Shown piece by piece: positions 35,586 through 40,198 of a DNA stretch of 40,198 nt; the first letter of the stretch is position 1; every line of letters begins with the position of its first letter. The notes beneath the pieces were generated by a model that searched no databases, was not told the origin of the DNA, and saw only the letters and a program-made list of their open reading frames with translations. The translations under genes and the position numbers were made by a program. Origin of the DNA: Gaiellales bacterium. Lineage in GTDB: Bacteria > Actinomycetota > Thermoleophilia > Gaiellales > JAICJC01. The DNA lies in NCBI GenBank assembly GCA_036273515.1, contig DASUHM010000003.1:1-40198 (forward strand), written 5' to 3'.

Positions 35586-35627
35586 ACGCACGGCGGGCGG
35601 GGCGCACCCCACCCTCCGCGCGTGCGT
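35586..35627. terminator. Imperfect GC-rich hairpin between the SDR gene and dnaK
   Basis: ACGCACG (35586-35592) pairs with CGTGCGT (35621-35627), and inside them GGGCGGGG pairs with CCCCACCC across a 4-base loop with one mismatch. It lies 10 bases after the SDR stop, upstream of the dnaK promoter, and would shield that promoter from read-through. There is no T-run. Confidence 0.45.
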
Positions 35628-35637
35628 CTACCCCGGC

Positions 35638-36609
35638 TCAGCTCGAGGGATGCGGGCGCGCGGTCGCGACCGGCGCGGCGTCGCGCGCGGGCGCCCCGTA
35701 CACCGCCGGGAAGCCCTGCCGCCAGCTCGGGTAGCGCAGCTCCCAGCCCAGCTCGCGGCGCGCCTTCGCGTTCGAGGCGCCGCGCGCCTCGGTGCCGATC
35801 AGCACCGCCGCGCCGCCGGCGAGGATCCGGGCGACGAACGCCGGGATGCGCCGGGGCGGCCGGGCGCCGAGCGTCTCCGCCATGAACGGCAGCCACTCCC
35901 GGGCCGGCGCCGGCTCGTCGTCGCAGATGTTGTAGATGCCGGGCCGGCCGCGCTCGATCGCGAGCACGGTGGCGGCCGCGGCGTCCTCGAGGTGGACGAA
36001 GGACGTCATCCCGCCGCCGTCGCCGACGATCGGGAACCGGCCCTTGCGCACCGGTTCGAGCATCCCGTCGTCCGGGTCGCCGTAGAACCCGCCGTACCGG
36101 AGCACGATCCCGTCGATCGACCCGACCGCCTCCTCGAGGTGGCGCAGGGCGGCGAACCCCTTCCGCATCGACGCCGGCGGGTCGGGGTCGAGCGGATCGT
36201 CCTCGCTCTTGACCGGCCCACCCTCGCGCGCGTACCGGTAGCTGGCGAAGCTCTGGGCGACGACCCGCCGCACGCCGACGTCCCACGCGGCCGCGAGCAG
36301 GGCGTCGGTGCCGTCGGCCCGCAGCCGGTTGGTGGCCGCGAACGTGCGGTCGAAGTTGCGCGAGAACGTCTGGTTGGCAAGCGCCGTGGCCTCGTGGACG
36401 ACGGCGTCCGGGCGGGCGGCGCGCACGGCGGCGAGCACCGCCTCCCGGTCGAGCAGGTCGAGGGCGACGGGCTCGGCGCCGAGCGCGCGCAGGATCTCGT
36501 CCTTGCCGGTCGTGTGGTACGTGCCGACCACCTCGTGGCCGCGCCCGACGAGCCGGGGGACGAGCCGGGTTCCGATCGCGCCGCTCGCACCGGCGATGAA
36601 GACTCGCAT
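35638..36609 (-). CDS. Atypical extended SDR (NAD-dependent epimerase/dehydratase-like) protein
   Basis: The 323-residue product has the nucleotide-binding GASGAIGTRLV (7-17) and downstream features of extended SDR proteins such as LDLLDREAVLAAV, VVHEATAL, GDGGGMTSFVHLEDAA and IYNICDDEPAP. The usual catalytic Y-x3-K is not in place; the corresponding stretch reads SMRKGFAALRHLEEAV. It may bind NAD(P) without classical epimerase chemistry or use another residue. The ATG at 36609 has GAGAGGAG upstream; a longer frame to 36645 adds only basic residues. Substrate unknown. Confidence 0.8.
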   Translation of the reverse strand: MRVFIAGASGAIGTRLVPRLVGRGHEVVGTYHTTGKDEILRALGAEPVALDLLDREAVLAAVRAARPDAVVHEATALANQTFSRNFDRTFAATNRLRADGTDALLAAAWDVGVRRVVAQSFASYRYAREGGPVKSEDDPLDPDPPASMRKGFAALRHLEEAVGSIDGIVLRYGGFYGDPDDGMLEPVRKGRFPIVGDGGGMTSFVHLEDAAAATVLAIERGRPGIYNICDDEPAPAREWLPFMAETLGARPPRRIPAFVARILAGGAAVLIGTEARGASNAKARRELGWELRYPSWRQGFPAVYGAPARDAAPVATARPHPSS

Positions 36610-36676
36610 CGTGGTTCTCCTCTCGCGTTTTCGTCTCACCCACATGACCCGCGCCGCGGCGGAGATGTGACGGTCG

Positions 36677-37339
36677 TCAGCCGGCGGCGGCCGCTGCCGT
36701 CACGGATTGACCGTAGGGGCACAGTTCGAGCAGCGGGCACTCGCCGCAGCGCGGCCGGCGGGCGAGGCAGATGCGGCGCCCGTGCGTGATGAAGAGCAGG
36801 TGCGCCTCGAGCATGCGCGCATCCGGGACGAGCGCGGTCAGGGCCGCGTGCGCCGGCCCGTCCGCCATCCGCTCGGGGATGAGGCCCAGCCTGCGCGCGA
36901 CGCGGCCGACGTGCGTGTCGACGGGCATCACCGGGACGTCGAGGCTGAAGAGGAGGACGCAGCTCGCCGTCTTCGGGCCGACGCCCGGGAGCGTCTCGAG
37001 CCGGGCCATCGCGTCGGCCGGCGCGAGCTCGGCGGCCCAGTCGAGCCCGGGCGGGCCGCCGTCGGAGAGCTCGCGCAGCACGGCCTGGATGCGCGGCGCC
37101 TTCTGGGCGGCGAGGCCGCCGGGCCGCAGCACCTGCTCGAGCTCGGCCGTGTCGGCGTCGCGCACGTCCGCCCACTGCGGGTAACGCGCCCGCAGGCGTG
37201 CGTACGCACGCTCGCAGTTGATGTCGCTCGTGTTCTGGGACAGGATCGTGAGCACGAGTTCGTCGAGCGGCGGCAGCCGCCGGTGCACGGACGGGGCGCC
37301 GTAGCGCTCGCGGAGCAGGTCGAGGATCCGGTCGATCAT
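36677..37339 (-). CDS. nth: Endonuclease III (DNA glycosylase/AP lyase)
   Basis: Nth removes oxidised pyrimidines and nicks abasic sites in base-excision repair. The 220-residue protein shows the helix-hairpin-helix LPGVGPKTASCVL with the catalytic Lys, the catalytic Asp in VDTHVGRVARRLG, and the iron-sulfur loop C-x6-C-x2-C-x5-C in RRICLARRPRCGECPLLELC. The ATG at 37339 follows TAGGGT (37350-37355, minus) by 10 bases, so the leader is short. It is divergent from moaA with a 36-base gap. Confidence 0.93.
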   Translation of the reverse strand: MIDRILDLLRERYGAPSVHRRLPPLDELVLTILSQNTSDINCERAYARLRARYPQWADVRDADTAELEQVLRPGGLAAQKAPRIQAVLRELSDGGPPGLDWAAELAPADAMARLETLPGVGPKTASCVLLFSLDVPVMPVDTHVGRVARRLGLIPERMADGPAHAALTALVPDARMLEAHLLFITHGRRICLARRPRCGECPLLELCPYGQSVTAAAAAG

Positions 37340-37349
37340 GGTGTGGTGC

Positions 37350-37369
37350 ACCCTACGCACGGGTAGGCT
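37350..37369. promoter_or_regulatory. Divergent -10 elements between nth and moaA
   Basis: Plus-strand TAGGCT (37364-37369) ends 6 bases before the moaA GTG at 37376. Minus-strand TAGGGT (37350-37355) ends 10 bases before the nth ATG at 37339. Both genes therefore seem to have little or no leader, and their promoters must overlap. Confidence 0.45.
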
Positions 37370-37375
37370 GCAGAC

Positions 37376-38386
37376 GTGGATGCCGTCACCGACACGCTGG
37401 CCCGGCCGCTGCGCGATCTGCGCATCTCGGTCACCGACCGGTGCAACTTCCGCTGCGTGTACTGCATGCCGAAGGAGGTCTTCGGCCACGACTTCGAGTT
37501 CCTGCGCCGCTCCCAGATCCTGTCGTTCGAGGAGATCGAGCGGCTGGCGCGGATGTTCGCCTCCGCCGGCATTCGCAAGCTGCGGCTGACCGGAGGCGAG
37601 CCGCTCCTGCGCCGCGACCTCGACCGGCTCGTCGGGATGCTCGCGGCCGTCCCCGGCATCGAGGACGTCGCGCTGACGACGAACGGCGTCCTCCTGGCGC
37701 GGCAGGCGCAGCGGCTCGCCGACGCCGGCCTGCACCGCGTGACCGTCAGCCTCGACGCGCTGGACGACGACGTGTTCGCGGCCGTCAACGACGTCGGCGT
37801 CCCGGTCGCCCGGGTGCTCGAGGGCATCGATGCGGCGGCCGCCGCCGGGCTCGGGCCGGTCAAGGTGAACATGGTGGTGAAGCGCGGGCTCAACGACGGA
37901 AGCATCCTCGAGATGGCGGAGCACTTCCGCGGCACCGGCCACGTCCTGCGCCTGATCGAGTACATGGACGTCGGCGCGAGCAACGGCTGGCGGCTCGACG
38001 ACGTCGTCCCTGCGGCCGAGATGGTGGCCGCGATCGGCGCAGAGTGGCCGCTCGAGCCGGTCGAGGCGGCGTACCGCGGCGAGGTGGCCAACCGCTACCG
38101 CTACGCCGACGGGCAGGGCGAGATCGGGGTGATCGCGTCGGTCACCCAGCCCTTCTGCCACGACTGCACGCGGGCCCGCCTGTCGGCGGACGGCCGGCTC
38201 TACACGTGCCTCTTCGCGGCGGTCGGCCGCGACCTGCGCGGCCCGCTCCGCAACGGCGCATCGGACGTCGAGCTCGCGGCCCTGATCGGCCGCGTCTGGG
38301 GCCGCCGCGGCGACCGCTACTCCGAGCTGCGCACGGCCGAGACGGCCGAATCGGCGCGGGTCGAGATGTCCTATATCGGCGGCTGA
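37376..38386 (+). CDS. moaA: GTP 3',8-cyclase (molybdenum cofactor biosynthesis protein A)
   Basis: MoaA is a radical-SAM enzyme that converts GTP to the first intermediate of molybdopterin. The 336-residue protein has the radical-SAM cluster CNFRCVYC (C23, C27, C30), [23 protein letters not shown], and the second iron-sulfur site C-x2-C-x13-C in [19 protein letters not shown]. It ends YIGG, the double-glycine C-terminus required for MoaA activity. The GTG at 37376 follows a -10 element by 6 bases. No other molybdopterin gene is adjacent. Confidence 0.96.
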   Translation: MDAVTDTLARPLRDLRISVTDRCNFRCVYCMPKEVFGHDFEFLRRSQILSFEEIERLARMFASAGIRKLRLTGGEPLLRRDLDRLVGMLAAVPGIEDVALTTNGVLLARQAQRLADAGLHRVTVSLDALDDDVFAAVNDVGVPVARVLEGIDAAAAAGLGPVKVNMVVKRGLNDGSILEMAEHFRGTGHVLRLIEYMDVGASNGWRLDDVVPAAEMVAAIGAEWPLEPVEAAYRGEVANRYRYADGQGEIGVIASVTQPFCHDCTRARLSADGRLYTCLFAAVGRDLRGPLRNGASDVELAALIGRVWGRRGDRYSELRTAETAESARVEMSYIGG

Positions 38387-38457
38387 CACCCCGTCGCCCG
38401 GGAATGCGGACGGCCCGCCCGGCGTTGGACGTCGTATGGACCGACCGCTGGGTGCTG

Positions 38458-38463
38458 TAAAAT
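38458..38463 (+). promoter_or_regulatory. -10 element upstream of the PAP2 gene
   Basis: TAAAAT ends 10 bases before the ATG at 38474. Two earlier ATG codons (38462, 38465) overlap or touch the element and are less likely starts. Confidence 0.45.
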
Positions 38464-38473
38464 GATGGGCTCC

Positions 38474-39304
38474 ATGGACGCCTCAGGAGCCACTTCGGGC
38501 CTGCGGCTGCGCGGGCGCGTACGCGCATTCCTGCCCAAGGGGTGGGGAGACTTCCTGCTGCAGCTGTTCCTCTTCACGCTCGTCGACATCGCCTACGAGC
38601 TGACCCGGGGGCTGTCCGAGGGCAGCGTCCTGCCGGCGTTCACGCACGCCCGTGACGTGGTCTCCCTGGAGCGGTCGCTGGGCGTCTTCACCGAGCTCGA
38701 CGTGCAGCGCTGGGTGCTCCACCGGCACTGGGCGCTCGACATCGCCGACTTCACATACTTCCACGCCCACTTCGTGATCACGGTCGTGTTCATGTTCTGG
38801 CTCTACCTGCGCCGGAACAAGTACTACTACTTCGTCCGCAACGCGGTGTTCGTGGCCGACGCGATCGCCCTGATCGGGTTCACGTTCTTCCCGACGGCGC
38901 CGCCCCGGATGCTGACCGACCTGGGCTTCACCGACACGCTCGACCGCTACGCCTCGATCTCGAACTACTCGGGCCCGGTCGCGGCCCTCGCGAACCCGTT
39001 CGCGGCCATCCCGAGCATCCACACGTGCTACTCGCTGATCATCGGCGTGACCTGCTTCTTCCTCGTCCGCCACCGCGCGCTCGGCTTCACCTGGCTCTTC
39101 TACCCCGCCCTGATCGTGTTCTCGATCGTGGCCACCGGCAACCACTTCTGGACGGACGCGTTCCTGGGCGGCGTGCTCGCCGGCGTGGCCCTGAGCTCGG
39201 CCTGGCTGATCGAGCGCTACCGCCCCACCCTGCCGCACGCCACCCGGGTGCGGATGCGGCTCGAGCGGCCCACACACCCCGCCACACCGGCCACCGCAAG
39301 ATAG
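38474..39304 (+). CDS. PAP2-superfamily membrane phosphatase/phosphotransferase
   Basis: The 276-residue protein has about six membrane helices and a PAP2_3-type active site: RRNKYYYFVRN between early helices, FPTAPPRML, PSIHTCYSL (catalytic His of motif C2) and GNHFWTDAFLGG (motif C3 with His and Asp). This subgroup includes phosphatases and inositol-phosphotransferases acting on lipids at the outer membrane face. It precedes a phosphatidyltransferase and ino1, so an inositol-lipid substrate is plausible. Start chosen at 38474 because of the -10 element just upstream. Confidence 0.85.
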   Translation: MDASGATSGLRLRGRVRAFLPKGWGDFLLQLFLFTLVDIAYELTRGLSEGSVLPAFTHARDVVSLERSLGVFTELDVQRWVLHRHWALDIADFTYFHAHFVITVVFMFWLYLRRNKYYYFVRNAVFVADAIALIGFTFFPTAPPRMLTDLGFTDTLDRYASISNYSGPVAALANPFAAIPSIHTCYSLIIGVTCFFLVRHRALGFTWLFYPALIVFSIVATGNHFWTDAFLGGVLAGVALSSAWLIERYRPTLPHATRVRMRLERPTHPATPATAR

Positions 39305-39313
39305 CCCCCGTGG

Positions 39314-39319
39314 TATAGT
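39314..39319 (+). promoter_or_regulatory. -10 element of probable leaderless promoter for the phosphatidyltransferase
   Basis: TATAGT is followed by 7 bases and the ATG at 39327. The intervening GGTGGG could also act as a weak ribosome-binding site on a read-through transcript. Confidence 0.5.
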
Positions 39320-39326
39320 GGGTGGG

Positions 39327-39938
39327 ATGAGCACGATGCTCGCCCGAATCAAGACCGGATACACGAACGGCGGCCGCGGCCTCGGCATGGCGCTGATGGC
39401 GCGGTTCCGCTCTTTGCCGTTCACGCCCAACCAGGTGACCGTCGCCGGCCTCTCGCTGAACGGCGTCGCCGCGGTGCTGATCTACCAGGAGCACTTCGTC
39501 TGGGCGACGGTCGCGTTCATCGCGGGCAGCATCCTCGACATCCTGGACGGCGCGCTCGCGCGGTCGCACGGGAAGCTCACCCAGTTCGGCAGCTTCCTCG
39601 ACTCGACCACCGACCGCATCTCGGAGGGTTTCGTGCTCGGCGCGATCGCCCTCGTCCTGTCCAAGCAGGGCCACGAGGCGGCGCTCGCGAGCGTCTTCGT
39701 CGCCCTGGTCGGCTCGTTCCTGGTCAGCTACACGCGCGCCAAGGCGGAGGCCCTCGGCCTCAGCGGCGCCGTCGGGCTGATGGGCCGGGCCGAGCGGATC
39801 GTGCTCGTCGCGATCGCGTTGCCCTTCGCGGGCCACGGCTCGCTGCCCTACGCCATGTACCTGCTGGCGGCGCTCACGACGTTCACCGTGATCCAGCGGG
39901 TCAATCACGTACGCAAGCAACTCGACGGGGGGGATTAG
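39327..39938 (+). CDS. CDP-alcohol phosphatidyltransferase, probably phosphatidylinositol-phosphate synthase
   Basis: The protein of about 203 residues has six membrane helices and the complete CDP-alcohol phosphotransferase signature D-x2-DG-x2-AR-x8-G-x3-D-x3-D in [18 protein letters not shown] followed by SFLDSTTD. Actinobacterial phosphatidylinositol-phosphate synthases use CDP-diacylglycerol and inositol 1-phosphate; the neighbouring ino1 supplies inositol 3-phosphate (the same compound under D-numbering of the other ring position), which favours this over phosphatidylglycerol-phosphate synthase. The ATG at 39327 follows TATAGT by 7 bases; a GTG at 39318 would lie within the -10. ino1 starts 2 bases after the stop. 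Confidence 0.85.
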   Translation: MSTMLARIKTGYTNGGRGLGMALMARFRSLPFTPNQVTVAGLSLNGVAAVLIYQEHFVWATVAFIAGSILDILDGALARSHGKLTQFGSFLDSTTDRISEGFVLGAIALVLSKQGHEAALASVFVALVGSFLVSYTRAKAEALGLSGAVGLMGRAERIVLVAIALPFAGHGSLPYAMYLLAALTTFTVIQRVNHVRKQLDGGD

Positions 39939-39940
39939 GC

Positions 39941-40198
39941 ATGGCCGAAACGGCCTCCACCAACGGCAACTCCAACGGGCACCGCAAGGGCTCCGGCAAG
40001 GTGCGCGTCGCCATCGTCGGTGTCGGCAACTGCGCGTCGGCTCTTGTCCAGGGTGTCCACTATTACCGCGACGCGAAGCCGGACGAGTTCGTGCCCGGGT
40101 TGATGCATACCGATCTGGGTGGGTATCACGTCTGCGATATCGAGTTTTCGGCGGCCTTCGATGTCGATGCCGATAAGGTCGGTCACGATCTGTCTGCC
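39941..40198 (+). CDS. ino1: Inositol-3-phosphate synthase, 5' part (cut by window end)
   Basis: Ino1 converts glucose 6-phosphate to inositol 3-phosphate with NAD. Only the first 86 residues are in the window: a short Ser/Asn-rich start, then [19 protein letters not shown] (NAD-binding Rossmann loop), [14 protein letters not shown] and [13 protein letters not shown], which match the Mycobacterium tuberculosis Ino1 pattern closely. A G-rich ribosome-binding site lies 7-8 bases before the ATG, and the gene follows the phosphatidyltransferase by 2 bases, so both steps of inositol-lipid synthesis are probably on one mRNA. Confidence 0.93.
   Translation, partial: MAETASTNGNSNGHRKGSGKVRVAIVGVGNCASALVQGVHYYRDAKPDEFVPGLMHTDLGGYHVCDIEFSAAFDVDADKVGHDLSA

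Noticed and set aside
35509-35600. Canonical HspR site (CTTGAGT-N7-ACTCAAG) upstream of dnaK
   Set aside because: Only CTTGCGA and ACTCGAC fragments are present, 10 instead of 7 bases apart, so the consensus is not met; reported instead as CTTGC repeats.

Overview
This is a gene-dense, very GC-rich chromosomal window with Actinobacteria-type gene content: an HspR-type MerR regulator overlapping clpB, a dnaK-grpE-dnaJ operon, a Mycobacterium-like inositol-3-phosphate synthase beside a CDP-alcohol phosphatidyltransferase, LytR-CpsA-Psr and FmdB-type proteins, and frequent GTG starts. An AbrB-like regulator lying between rsmI and metG, as in Bacillus, suggests a deep-branching lineage such as Thermoleophilia/Gaiellales; that placement is an inference. 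I see no tRNA, rRNA, CRISPR array, prophage or intact insertion sequence.

Layout. (1) 134-5996: a housekeeping cluster, on the minus strand metG-tatD-rsmA-ispE-small membrane protein-Clp N-domain protein, then a divergent AbrB/SpoVT-type regulator and rsmI. (2) 6018-11314: envelope genes: an LCP protein, an FmdB zinc-ribbon protein, a GT4 glycosyltransferase, a polysaccharide deacetylase fused to a flippase-like membrane domain, and a lipoprotein; a CIRCE-like operator lies between fmdB and the GT4 gene. (3) 11302-17707: lysA, a type I phosphodiesterase, a polysaccharide flippase and a large polytopic membrane protein. (4) 17855-21752: a UDP-sulfoquinovose synthase homologue with a GT2/DUF2304-like fusion, a sugar-nucleotide epimerase, a B-box zinc-finger membrane protein and a small membrane-anchored protein. 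(5) 21778-23303: a short leader ORF, psuG and a dienelactone-hydrolase-like protein. (6) 23300-28071: a minus-strand operon of PQQ-repeat beta-propeller, O-antigen-ligase-like protein and GT-C-like membrane protein. (7) 28153-35508: the chaperone region dnaK-grpE-dnaJ and hspR-clpB-membrane protein. (8) 35638-40198: an SDR protein, endonuclease III, moaA, and an inositol-lipid cluster of PAP2 protein, phosphatidyltransferase and ino1, the last cut by the window end.

Two expression habits recur. Many transcription-unit-leading genes have a TANNNT-like -10 element ending only 6-9 bases before the start codon and no Shine-Dalgarno sequence, as expected for leaderless mRNAs. Inside operons, neighbours are very often joined by a four-base GTGA overlap. 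Together these settle several start codons. The most interesting candidates for follow-up are the CIRCE-like operator at a glycosyltransferase operon, the leaderless ten-codon ORF stop-start coupled to psuG within a symmetrical divergent promoter, a PAP2 protein that could be the missing phosphatidylinositol-phosphate phosphatase, the SQD1-like gene in a glycan context, an alternating 14-bp-spaced hexamer array upstream of it, and long hairpins built from GGGGTCAGACCCC palindromes.
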